From: UBA57 sp963577725
GTDB lineage: Archaea; Thermoproteota; Nitrososphaeria; Nitrososphaerales; UBA57
Assembly: GCA_047517285.1 (NCBI GenBank)
Contig: JAKZTE010000001.1
Location: 55,759 to 119,758, forward strand
Reading direction: 5' to 3'
Length of the DNA: 64,000 bases
In this document: positions 45,107-52,939 of the stretch, one piece after another
How the letters are laid out: the number at the start of each line of letters is the position of its first letter
How positions within the stretch are numbered: position 1 is the first letter of the stretch
The notes under the pieces: model-generated
Told to the model about the DNA's origin: nothing
What the model saw: the letters and a program-made list of their open reading frames with translations, nothing else
Databases searched by the model: none
Made by a program: the position numbers and the translations under genes

Positions 45107-46279
45107 TCAATTATCTGTCAATATGTTCAACAATACTTCGGCATATACTTGCGATGATTTAACTAGTCTTTCTACTTCGATAAATTCATCAATTGTATGA
45201 GCTTGTTTGATAAATCCTGGTCCATAGATCACTGATGGAATATTTCCCTGATTCACTAATATGGACATATCTGTAGTTGCTTTCATTCCTGATACTATTG
45301 GATTTATATTTAATATTTTATTCACGGCTCTTTTTACTTCTTGCACAATCGGTTCTGATTCTGAAACTTCTACTGCTTCTCTAATTGTATCTTTTTCTAT
45401 ATTGAATTTCAATCTGTTGTCTATTAGACGAAGGTTATCAAATCTTACTCTTAATTCATCTAGTATCTCATTAGGTTCTTCTTCTGGCAATATTCTTCTA
45501 TCTATCGAAACTTTACATGAATCTGCAATCATGTTTTGTTTAGTACCTCCCTCAATCAACCCAACATTGATAGATGGATGACCAACTAAACTGTTATTTT
45601 TCCCCTCCAATTCTTTACTAATCTTATTAATTTCCTCAATCAGTTTCATCATATTAATTATTGCATTATTTGATTCTTTATTTGATTCACTTGAATGTTC
45701 TAATTTCCCATATGTGAAAATATTGAACCATATAGTCCCTTTATGCGCTCGATAAATCTTTTCGTCTGAAGGCTCCCCAACTATTGCCATATCTGTTTTT
45801 ATATTCTCTTCTACTACTTTTTGCGTTCCTAAACCGGTCGTTTCTTCCGCCATTACTCCTGTAAATATGATCTTTCCATTGAAATTTTCTACATTATTCA
45901 TGATATATTTTATTGCTATTACCATCGACGCAATAGAACCCTTCATATCCGTAGCACCTCTTCCAAATAATTTGTTATCTTTTATTATAGCTTTATACGG
46001 ATCTGTATTCCATTTCTCTATGTTTCCTATTGGAACTGTATCTATATGCCCATTAAACATAATTGATTTTCCATTGTTGCCCCCAAGTACTTCTGCAATT
46101 ATATTTGGTCTCTTTGGCAGAACCTCTTGTAATCTCACTTTCATACCTAGTGATTTTAAAATATCTGATAAATATTCACAAACTTCTTGTTCTCCTGTAA
46201 TTTCATCACTTGGAATTCTTATTAATTCCTGTGCAAGATTTGTTATGTCTTCTTCTTTTATCTTTGACTTAATATCCAA
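45107..46279 (-). CDS. M20 family peptidase/deacylase (ArgE/DapE type)
   Basis: A 390-residue dinuclear zinc hydrolase. Metal and catalytic motifs are FNGHIDTVPIG (His, Asp), GRGATDMKGSIAS (bridging Asp), AEETTGLGT (catalytic Glu pair) and VGEPSDEK. The dimerisation domain inserts at about residues 180-290. Sequence is closest in style to acetylornithine deacetylase/succinyl-diaminopimelate desuccinylase; a LysW-type substrate or a plain aminoacylase cannot be excluded. It starts at TTG and has no close operon partner. Confidence 0.82.
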   Translation of the reverse strand: MDIKSKIKEEDITNLAQELIRIPSDEITGEQEVCEYLSDILKSLGMKVRLQEVLPKRPNIIAEVLGGNNGKSIMFNGHIDTVPIGNIEKWNTDPYKAIIKDNKLFGRGATDMKGSIASMVIAIKYIMNNVENFNGKIIFTGVMAEETTGLGTQKVVEENIKTDMAIVGEPSDEKIYRAHKGTIWFNIFTYGKLEHSSESNKESNNAIINMMKLIEEINKISKELEGKNNSLVGHPSINVGLIEGGTKQNMIADSCKVSIDRRILPEEEPNEILDELRVRFDNLRLIDNRLKFNIEKDTIREAVEVSESEPIVQEVKRAVNKILNINPIVSGMKATTDMSILVNQGNIPSVIYGPGFIKQAHTIDEFIEVERLVKSSQVYAEVLLNILTDN

Positions 46280-46340
46280 AGCATAGTCAATTTACATTGC
46301 ATAAACAGCTTTTATAATCGTTACCGATATATATTATTCG

Positions 46341-46616
46341 ATGACTGTGAATGCACGTCTGATTATAACTGGTAACGTTCAAGGCGTGGGATTTCGCGCA
46401 TTTGTTCGAAATCGCGCTATTAAAAATAATGTTACTGGATGGGTGAAAAACCTTGACGACGGCAGTGTAGAGGCTTTACTTTCAGGCTCCCAAGAGAATC
46501 TAGATAAATTAATTGAAATAACTCGCAGAGGCACTCCTTGGAGTAAAGTGTCAGATGTTGTAGTAACTTATAGTGAAGAACAAGAAGAATATTCTTTATT
46601 TGAAATTATATCCTAG
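46341..46616 (+). CDS. acyP: Acylphosphatase
   Basis: A 91-residue enzyme that hydrolyses acyl phosphates such as 1,3-bisphosphoglycerate or carbamoyl phosphate. The catalytic pair is present: Arg in GNVQGVGFRAFV and Asn in GWVKNLDDGSV. The length and ferredoxin-like fold are typical. It is divergent from the M20 hydrolase and convergent with cofC. Confidence 0.93.
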   Translation: MTVNARLIITGNVQGVGFRAFVRNRAIKNNVTGWVKNLDDGSVEALLSGSQENLDKLIEITRRGTPWSKVSDVVVTYSEEQEEYSLFEIIS

Positions 46617-46625
46617 TATCTCTGA

Positions 46626-47258
46626 TTAATTCAATTTTTTTAATAGACTCTTTGTTCTCGAATCTAACAATCTTTCATTGATTATCTTTATGTCTTCTGG
46701 TTCATCAAGATCTAATCTTATCGAATCCTCTAGATAAACCCCATATTGTAAATTCTTAACTCTTATCATATCTAAATGTCTGAAGTAACTGTTATTGTCA
46801 TACGAAGTTCCTATGACATCTGGTGGACTCCTGAATAGTAAATTAGTTCCGTTTTTCTTTCTTGACGGAGTAATGATTACCTGGTTATCTTTTATTAAAT
46901 TAAATAATTTCTCTAATACTTTGTTGTGTATTAATGGAATATCTCCTGGAATTACTACTGTTGCATCAAATCCCTTTTCTATAAAATATCTATTCCCTAA
47001 TTCAACGGCATTATCTACCCCGTTAACTTCATTCTCTCTCAAATACGTAATGTCATCGTAGTTTTCATATTGAGTTATTTCCTCCTCTGAAGATACTAAT
47101 GCAATCTCTGTAAAATATTCTGATTTTATCAGCACATCACATATGTCAAACAACATACTTTTAGACAGATCTCTTCTTTCCTCTAATGTACAAATCGATG
47201 ATAATCTCTGTTTACTATCATTGAACTTCTTAACAGGTATAATTACTCCAATTTTCAT
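46626..47258 (-). CDS. cofC: 2-phospho-L-lactate guanylyltransferase CofC
   Basis: A 210-residue nucleotidyltransferase that activates phospholactate (or a related acid) with GTP in coenzyme F420 synthesis. It begins with the glycosyltransferase-A-like IIPVKKFNDSKQRLSSI and carries VVIPGDIPLI (metal Asp). Its ATG overlaps the TGA of cofD by 4 bp (ATGA), so the two are translationally coupled. Confidence 0.9.
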   Translation of the reverse strand: MKIGVIIPVKKFNDSKQRLSSICTLEERRDLSKSMLFDICDVLIKSEYFTEIALVSSEEEITQYENYDDITYLRENEVNGVDNAVELGNRYFIEKGFDATVVIPGDIPLIHNKVLEKLFNLIKDNQVIITPSRKKNGTNLLFRSPPDVIGTSYDNNSYFRHLDMIRVKNLQYGVYLEDSIRLDLDEPEDIKIINERLLDSRTKSLLKKLN

Positions 47259-48175
47259 TCTGAAATCTTCATCACTTCCTCTGCTAATTGTATCTCCTCT
47301 GATCTATCATTCATAATTATATCCGACACATGTGCAACTTTTCCAATCTTTTCAATCTCACTTATGCTATCCTTGTCAATTCTATCAATCACAATATCTG
47401 TCATAAAATCTTTGTAATATTCGGCTACACCCATAACTGAAACCTCATACCCTTTCGCTTTCATCATTCTTCCTGCAGGTCCGCTTATTGGTTTATTATT
47501 CATTATTGGACTAATCACGATTTTTTTCGTATTAGTTCTTTGTAACGCATCTCTAATCTGTTTGATACATATTGTTGGACCTATACTTGATATTGGATTA
47601 CCCGGCGAAATTATTATTCTATCTGCGTCCTCAATGGATTTGATTACATTCTGTGCAGGCTTTGCGTCATCTATTCCATTGTAAATCACATCAGATATTT
47701 CCGGTTTTCCTTTATTCTTAACCCAGAATTCCTGTAGATGCATTTCTCTGTTATCTGTAATTATTGTTGTTTCTATCCTGTCATTAGACGCGGGAATGAT
47801 CCTGTGTTTTATTTCAAATTCTTTTGATAATATATCCGTCACTTCTGTTAAATTCAATCCATTTTCCATTAAATTCGTTCTTCTTACATGTGTTTCTAAA
47901 TCCTTATCTCCAATCTGAAACCACGATTCTTCAGAAATCCCTCTTCTTGATTCTAAGAAATTGAATGTATCGCCATTTATTCCCCATCCTCTCTTTATAT
48001 CTAACTTGTTTGATAATCCATAAAGCGTGGTGTCTATGTCAGGACAAATATAAACTCCAAATAAATTAATATTGTCTCCTACATTCACAATTATATTGAC
48101 CTCCTCCTTGATGATTGAATTTAATCCTCGTAATAATCTTATTGATCCAGTACCACCGGTAATTATTGTAATCAT
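47255..48175 (-). CDS. cofD: 2-phospho-L-lactate transferase CofD
   Basis: Transfers phospholactate to 7,8-didemethyl-8-hydroxy-5-deazariboflavin (Fo), giving F420-0. The 306-residue protein starts with TGGTGSIRLLRGL (the family glycine motif) and contains GDTFNFLESR, IISPGNPISSIGPT and SPIMNNKPISGPAGRMM. It is upstream of cofC and overlaps it. The RibB gene in this window could feed the flavin-related Fo branch. cofE, cofG and cofH are not in the window. Confidence 0.93.
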   Translation of the reverse strand: MITIITGGTGSIRLLRGLNSIIKEEVNIIVNVGDNINLFGVYICPDIDTTLYGLSNKLDIKRGWGINGDTFNFLESRRGISEESWFQIGDKDLETHVRRTNLMENGLNLTEVTDILSKEFEIKHRIIPASNDRIETTIITDNREMHLQEFWVKNKGKPEISDVIYNGIDDAKPAQNVIKSIEDADRIIISPGNPISSIGPTICIKQIRDALQRTNTKKIVISPIMNNKPISGPAGRMMKAKGYEVSVMGVAEYYKDFMTDIVIDRIDKDSISEIEKIGKVAHVSDIIMNDRSEEIQLAEEVMKISE

Positions 48176-48199
48176 ATCTAATTCAATAAATCGCTGATT

Positions 48200-49279
48200 C
48201 TATAAATCAGTCCATTTTGTTACTTTCATCGCTATCGCTATTGTTACTATTCCAATTACAAACACAATACTGCAATTCCATAAAGCTGCTTGATAATTAC
48301 CATATACCATTATCTCTCTTAATCCATTGTTTAAATAAGTAAGAGGAAGTATTCTTGCGAATGCTTGAATAAACGTAGGCATTGTTTCTAATGGAAAAAA
48401 TGTTCCTGATAGGAACAACATAGGGAATGTAACTACATTGCCTGCTGCATCTGCATCTTCTTCTTCACGGACAACCGTCGAAATAATCATGCCAAGTCCA
48501 GGAAATGTTAATGCACCTGATATAATGAGAATAATAATTACTGGATTCAAAATTATATTTATATCAAAAACTAACACGGCAACAATTAGTATCACGCTAG
48601 TTGAAATCATACCAATTAACATGTGATATAGAACTAATCCTATTATCCATTCAAATTTCGATAGTGGTGTAGTAGCTAATTTTTTTATTACTCCATTCTT
48701 TCTATATTTAGTATTTGTTCCAATTGTTCCAAATATTCCTGTTGACATTATTGCTATTCCTACTACTCCTGGTACAAAGTATTCTATGAAACTAATATCA
48801 TTCGAAGAAATCTGTTCTTGGATTAAAACAATTGGCGGTTCTACTCCTTGATTCTCTATATTCATTGAATTTATTACCCCATTTATCAACGAATTCGTTC
48901 GTGAAAATGTTTGATGAGATTCATCCATGATTAACTTTATCGACGAATTTCCTTCTTCTAACCTTGATTCAAAATTCTTTGGTATTATAATTGTTCTAGC
49001 CTGTTCTTCTAAATTCCCTTCATCATCTTCTATATTGAATGAATCTGTCTGATTAATTAATTGAATAATTCTCAATGAAGACATTGACGGACTACCTTGA
49101 TTCATGTCATTATTTTCAATATATAGATCCATCTTATCCGATTGAAGAGAGAATAGTCCACCAAATAATAGCATTAATAGCAATGGAAATGCCAATGTCC
49201 AGAATAAAGTAGTCTTGTTTCTCCGCCACGCCTTGAAATGACCCTTGAACACAGTGAAAATTATTGAAGCGGTTCTCAT
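48200..49279 (-). CDS. ABC-2 exporter permease with large external domain
   Basis: A 359-residue permease with one N-terminal helix (about residues 25-44), an extracytoplasmic domain (about 50-165) and five C-terminal helices. The motif FLSGTFFPLETMPTFIQ before the last helices is typical of ABC-2 exporters. Its start overlaps the end of the ATPase gene by 4 bp. Third ABC-2 system of this window; substrate unknown. Confidence 0.86.
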   Translation of the reverse strand: MRTASIIFTVFKGHFKAWRRNKTTLFWTLAFPLLLMLLFGGLFSLQSDKMDLYIENNDMNQGSPSMSSLRIIQLINQTDSFNIEDDEGNLEEQARTIIIPKNFESRLEEGNSSIKLIMDESHQTFSRTNSLINGVINSMNIENQGVEPPIVLIQEQISSNDISFIEYFVPGVVGIAIMSTGIFGTIGTNTKYRKNGVIKKLATTPLSKFEWIIGLVLYHMLIGMISTSVILIVAVLVFDINIILNPVIIILIISGALTFPGLGMIISTVVREEEDADAAGNVVTFPMLFLSGTFFPLETMPTFIQAFARILPLTYLNNGLREIMVYGNYQAALWNCSIVFVIGIVTIAIAMKVTKWTDL

Positions 49280-50199
49280 TTTGCCAATCCTTCTGCATTA
49301 ATTCTTCTTCCCGTCAAATTCAAGAACGCTTCATCAAGATTTGGTTTTTTAATCTCAATCTCAACATTTGGATCATCTGTTACAGCTGATAGTATGTTGA
49401 ATAGTTGCTCATTGTTATCAAATATTATTTGTATCTGATTCTCTGCGTCTGTTTCATACTCAATTCCACGATTCTCTAATATCTTCTTATTACAATTTTT
49501 TAATATTACTGATTTTTTTCCACCATAATTTTCAATTAATTCGTTTGGAGAGCCTCCTGCTACTATCTTTCCTTCTATTATGATAAGTATTCTATCTGAC
49601 AATTCCTGAGCTTCTTCCATATAATGCGTTGTTAAAAAAATAGTTTTTCCCTGTTCTTTCAATTTCCTAATTAAATTCCAAGTCTCTCGTCTAGCTTGCG
49701 GATCTAACCCTGCAGTTGGTTCATCAAGAAATAGCAATTCTGGTTCATTTATCAATGATATTGCTATTCCTACCCTTTGTTTCGTTCCTCCTGATAGTGT
49801 TTTATAAATTGAATTCGTTTTTTTTCTTAAACCAACTCGATCAATTAATTCATCAGTTGATACCTTGCTTGAATATAGTTCTCTAAAATATTCTAAATTT
49901 TCCTTGACCGTCAACCAATCAAATGCATTGAAGTTTTGTGGCATGACTCCAATCCTTCTTTTCACATCATTCTGTTTTTTCTTATCTTTCAAATCTATTC
50001 CAAATATCTCTACTTTCCCCTTGTCTGATGTCTTTAAACATTCTATTATTTCCACTGTTGTGGTCTTACCTGCTCCATTTGGACCTAAAAGCGCAAATAC
50101 TTCTCCCTCGTTTACTGTAAATGAAATCTCGTCTACTGCAGTAAATTTATCATAGGTTTTCGTTAGACCTTCAATATTTATTACGATATTATTTATCAA
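49276..50199 (-). CDS. ABC exporter ATP-binding protein
   Basis: A 307-residue ATPase with Walker A GPNGAGKTTT (about residues 39-48), signature LSGGTKQRVGIA, Walker B LLFLDEPTAGLD, H-loop TTHYMEEAQ and a C-terminal KKPNLDEAFLNLTGR tail as in DrrA-like proteins. It starts at TTG, overlapping the TGA of the small membrane protein upstream (TTGA), and overlaps its permease downstream, so three genes are translationally chained. Confidence 0.92.
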   Translation of the reverse strand: MINNIVINIEGLTKTYDKFTAVDEISFTVNEGEVFALLGPNGAGKTTTVEIIECLKTSDKGKVEIFGIDLKDKKKQNDVKRRIGVMPQNFNAFDWLTVKENLEYFRELYSSKVSTDELIDRVGLRKKTNSIYKTLSGGTKQRVGIAISLINEPELLFLDEPTAGLDPQARRETWNLIRKLKEQGKTIFLTTHYMEEAQELSDRILIIIEGKIVAGGSPNELIENYGGKKSVILKNCNKKILENRGIEYETDAENQIQIIFDNNEQLFNILSAVTDDPNVEIEIKKPNLDEAFLNLTGRRINAEGLAK

Positions 50200-50579
50200 T
50201 CTCTAAACTTTTTCCCTAATTTTGATTCTTTTATCTCTCTATATGCTAATAAACTAAAAAATGCTAAAAAATACTGCAATATCGGTATAATTCTTGCTAT
50301 TGTAGTTGCATCTCTATAAGTAAATGCAACAAATACTGCTATAATCATTCCTAATATGTATGCAAATTCGTTTCTCTTCAAATAAGCTGGTGTTAGCGCA
50401 AGTTGCGTTATGTATATGGGGACGATTATCTCTCTTGGAATTCCGTACATAAAAAAACCACCTGTATCTAGGAAAATCAAAAATCCACTAAAAAAAACAA
50501 ATATGGAAGATGTTAGAACCTTCTGAGAAATATTATTATTTATTCCTATTCGCCGAAGAGACTTGATTAAACTGCTCAT
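50196..50579 (-). CDS. Four-helix membrane protein in an ABC exporter operon
   Basis: A 127-residue protein with about four membrane helices (near residues 25-42, 50-63, 73-88 and 95-112). It is encoded directly ahead of the ABC ATPase with a 4-bp overlap, so it is probably an accessory part of the exporter. No family recognised and no catalytic motif. Confidence 0.6.
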   Translation of the reverse strand: MSSLIKSLRRIGINNNISQKVLTSSIFVFFSGFLIFLDTGGFFMYGIPREIIVPIYITQLALTPAYLKRNEFAYILGMIIAVFVAFTYRDATTIARIIPILQYFLAFFSLLAYREIKESKLGKKFRD

Positions 50580-50603
50580 AAAAGGGACTCCATGTATTTA
50601 CAC

Positions 50604-50984
50604 TTACGCTGCTTTATTTGAAATCCATGTTCTATTAGGTCCATCCCAACAAGTTATAGGTAATTTTGAATTTAGAGGTATGCCCATTGAAGATTTTTTC
50701 TTCATAATTCCATTTACACTTGCATCTTTATTATCAATATGATAGTCTAGCCACTGTTTCATACAATCAAAACTACAATAGCTTGGAGCTAATGTTTTAT
50801 TTGTACCCCATACTTCAAACATTTCACCACAATTTTTACATTCTGTATTACCTTCTTTACTCACTGTAGATGTCTCTTGACTCGATCCAGATAAAGTAGG
50901 TAATTTCATCTTTTTGTAATTTGCACCTAGTTCTGTTATCCATTCTCTTGAATCTTGTTCCCATCTAGTTACCGGTAATGTCAT
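50604..50984 (-). CDS. Treble-clef-like zinc-finger protein with flanking repeats
   Basis: A 126-residue soluble protein. The centre (about residues 49-80) holds a zinc site C-x2-C ... Y-C-S-x2-C with the style of MYM/FCS or TRASH fingers (ECKNCGEMFEVWGT, SYCSFDCMKQW). It is bracketed by two copies of the same short motif: TLPVTRWEQDSREWI at the N-terminus and KLPITCWDGPNRTWI at the C-terminus. The duplicated L-P-x-T-x-W-x4-R-x-W-I motif is not one I know. A nucleic-acid-binding or adaptor role is possible. Confidence 0.55.
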   Translation of the reverse strand: MTLPVTRWEQDSREWITELGANYKKMKLPTLSGSSQETSTVSKEGNTECKNCGEMFEVWGTNKTLAPSYCSFDCMKQWLDYHIDNKDASVNGIMKKKSSMGIPLNSKLPITCWDGPNRTWISNKAA

Positions 50985-51026
50985 GTGTCTAATTCACCAT
51001 CTGTTTACTAAAATATTCCTTCATCT

Positions 51027-51608
51027 TTATTCTATTACCACTGTGTTATTCTTTGAATCATTCTTATTATCTTTATTTATGATGATTTCCAGTATGCCAT
51101 TATTATATTTTGCTCGTGCCGAATTAGATATTATTTTGCTTGTTAACGGAATTTCTTTATAATAATTCTTTGAATTTATCGTCGTTACAAAAATTATTGA
51201 CTCTTTTATCTCCACTTTAATGTCTGATTTTTCTACACCCGGTAACTCAATTACAACCGTTACTGCATTCTTTCCTTCGATTATATCCACTAATACCTCA
51301 CGTGATTCTGATACCTCTAGATTTTCTTCACCTTCTGGACTTGACTTTATATTGCCAAATTCATTAATCTCTGCTTTCCCATTTTCATCTATATTTATTG
51401 AATATCCATAAATAAATGACTCAGATCTATGTTGACCTTCAGATTCAATTCTGTTTATCATATTAACTAAATCGTTATTCATTTCATGCTCAAATTCGTT
51501 AAATATTTCTTCAAAACCATCTAAATCCTTGAATAAATCATTGAATATGGGCATGAAGTATGGATAATTACTCTTTATTCGCTTGAAAAACTCATTTATA
51601 TCTGTCAT
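51027..51608 (-). CDS. Small heat-shock protein, Hsp20/alpha-crystallin type
   Basis: A 193-residue protein with a ~85-residue acidic N-terminal region and a C-terminal alpha-crystallin domain (about residues 100-185). Family landmarks are VVIELPGVEKSDIKVE, the KEIPLTSKI stretch and the closing A-x-Y-N-N-G-I-L-E-I motif. An ATP-independent holdase is expected. The N-terminal part is longer than usual for archaeal Hsp20. Monocistronic, divergent from ribB. Confidence 0.85.
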   Translation of the reverse strand: MTDINEFFKRIKSNYPYFMPIFNDLFKDLDGFEEIFNEFEHEMNNDLVNMINRIESEGQHRSESFIYGYSINIDENGKAEINEFGNIKSSPEGEENLEVSESREVLVDIIEGKNAVTVVIELPGVEKSDIKVEIKESIIFVTTINSKNYYKEIPLTSKIISNSARAKYNNGILEIIINKDNKNDSKNNTVVIE

Positions 51609-51702
51609 TTATTATACTATTTTGATATTTCTTTCCTTTAATAAAATTGTCTATTATAAAATTAAAATCTTAAAAAATTAGTTAATCTATTGATAATGTA
51701 AT

Positions 51703-52416
51703 TTGAACAAACAACATAATATGACTGAAATTATAAAAAATTTTCATAATGGCGAGTTTATATTCTTACACGATGACGATTCACGAGAAAATGAAACTGA
51801 CATCATGCTTGCCGCCAAACACGTCACTCCAAAAAAAATTAATCAAATGAGGCAACTTGGTGGTGGACTTCTTTGTGTGGGTATTTCTCCGGATATAGGC
51901 TCTAAATTAAATCTCTCATATATGTGGGATATTCTATTACAAACAAAATCCCCCTCCTTAAGTAATCTTGTCAATAAAAATCGCAATACATCACAACGTT
52001 CTACTCATTCTATAACATTTAATCATCGAACTCTCGGAGGCGCGACAGATTTACAACGTTCTAGCACGATTTCTTCTTTACATGAACTATGCAAAGACTA
52101 TACTTCAAATAATAACCTCTCTAACGATTTTCATTCTATGTTTGAATCACCAGGACATCTACAAATGCTCATTGGCTCTCCCGGCCTCCTTGAATCAAGA
52201 GAGGGTCATACAGAACTCAGTTTATTCTTATGTGAAGTTTCTAATCTAATACCTATAGTAATTATGTGTGAAATATTGGACAATCAAACCTTTACTGCTA
52301 AATCTGCCGATGATTGTGAACAACTGGCCAAAGAAAACAACATAACGTTTATCGAAGCAAATACAATTCTGGATTATTACAAAACTAATTTTGATAACGG
52401 ACCCGGTGAGACTTGA
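51703..52416 (+). CDS. ribB: 3,4-Dihydroxy-2-butanone-4-phosphate synthase, divergent
   Basis: Makes the four-carbon riboflavin precursor from ribulose-5-phosphate. Of the family motifs, the metal loop DDDSRENETDIMLAA (about residues 24-38), RQLGGGLLCVG, FESPGHLQML and REGHTELSLFL are present. The central D-x-x-T-T-G-x-S-x-x-D-R motif is changed to NHRTLGGATDLQR, so this copy is clearly divergent and activity should not be assumed. Start is TTG 51703 or ATG 51721. The last 19 bases of the gene lie antisense to the 3' end of the tRNA-Arg gene. Confidence 0.8.
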   Translation: MNKQHNMTEIIKNFHNGEFIFLHDDDSRENETDIMLAAKHVTPKKINQMRQLGGGLLCVGISPDIGSKLNLSYMWDILLQTKSPSLSNLVNKNRNTSQRSTHSITFNHRTLGGATDLQRSSTISSLHELCKDYTSNNNLSNDFHSMFESPGHLQMLIGSPGLLESREGHTELSLFLCEVSNLIPIVIMCEILDNQTFTAKSADDCEQLAKENNITFIEANTILDYYKTNFDNGPGET

Positions 52417-52546
52417 ACTCACGACCTCTAACCAAGATTGATTTACTCAATCTCTACAGCTGTCGCCATGAATTAGGAGGATCGGCTATTTTCTGCCGCG
52501 CTAATCCAGATTGCACATTCTTTTCATAATTCTGCGCTACGGGCCC
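52398..52546 (-). tRNA. tRNA-Arg (CCU), heavily interrupted (four introns inferred)
   Basis: Minus strand. Acceptor GGGCCCG/CGGGTCC, T arm GTGAG-TTCAAGT-CTCAC, G73. D stem GCGC/GCGC encloses TCTGGATTA plus 21 extra nt. Anticodon stem CGATC/GATTG with loop CTCCTA-A gives anticodon CCT. The gene is 149 nt and the product needs 76, so 73 nt must be removed. A consistent partition is 21 nt in the D arm, 12 nt near position 26, 20 nt at 37/38 and 20 nt at 43/44. Arginine is supported by G73 and the typical archaeal tRNA-Arg body. A reading with anticodon CAT is worse (C-A mismatch, short variable loop). Confidence 0.65.
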
Positions 52547-52600
52547 ACATTATGAAGTTTATTAAATAAACTATAAAAGTTCACAATTAATAATAATCAC

Positions 52601-52939
52601 GTGAACGACAAGTTAATTGACAAAGTTATTTCTGTTGATGATCAATCATTTCACTTATTTATTTTAAAATATTCAAATGGATATTTTATATCTCTTACCC
52701 AGGGAAACGATCCAAATTTGGGATCTATGTCTCTTTCTTTGAAGAAATCAAATTTAGTTAATACTACAATTATCACTCCTAGTAGGTTTTCTCCTATTAT
52801 TCCTCAACTGATCAGTGAACTAGCTAGTGATTTATCTGACGGTGTTGGTATTTCATCCGTATATCTTAAAAAAGACTTGAAAACGGAAACAGCAGTTAAT
52901 CTTCTTAAAACTATAAAATCATCTATTAAAGAATTATGA
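52601..52939 (+). CDS. Putative PAC3/PAC4-like proteasome assembly factor
   Basis: A 112-residue protein starting at GTG. The order of elements resembles eukaryotic proteasome-assembling chaperone 3/4 folds: an early beta sheet (HLFILKYSNGYFISLTQG), the D-P-N-L-G-S-M-S-L-S-L step, then helix ISELASDLSDG, strand GISSVYL and a final helix AVNLLKTIKSSIKEL. The match is by eye and weak. A PAC2-family gene lies at 16608. The alternative is an unrelated small alpha/beta protein. Its end overlaps the convergent HD-domain gene by 6 bp. Confidence 0.45.
   Translation: MNDKLIDKVISVDDQSFHLFILKYSNGYFISLTQGNDPNLGSMSLSLKKSNLVNTTIITPSRFSPIIPQLISELASDLSDGVGISSVYLKKDLKTETAVNLLKTIKSSIKEL

Noticed and set aside
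13091..50579. The three ABC-2 exporter sets considered as a bacteriocin or antibiotic gene cluster
   Set aside because: They are far apart, with no precursor peptide, biosynthetic or immunity genes beside them.
52398..52546. Reading the interrupted tRNA as tRNA-Met with anticodon CAT
   Set aside because: It needs a C-A mismatch at the top of the anticodon stem and a four-base variable loop, and G73 does not suit methionine. The CCU arginine reading fits all stems.
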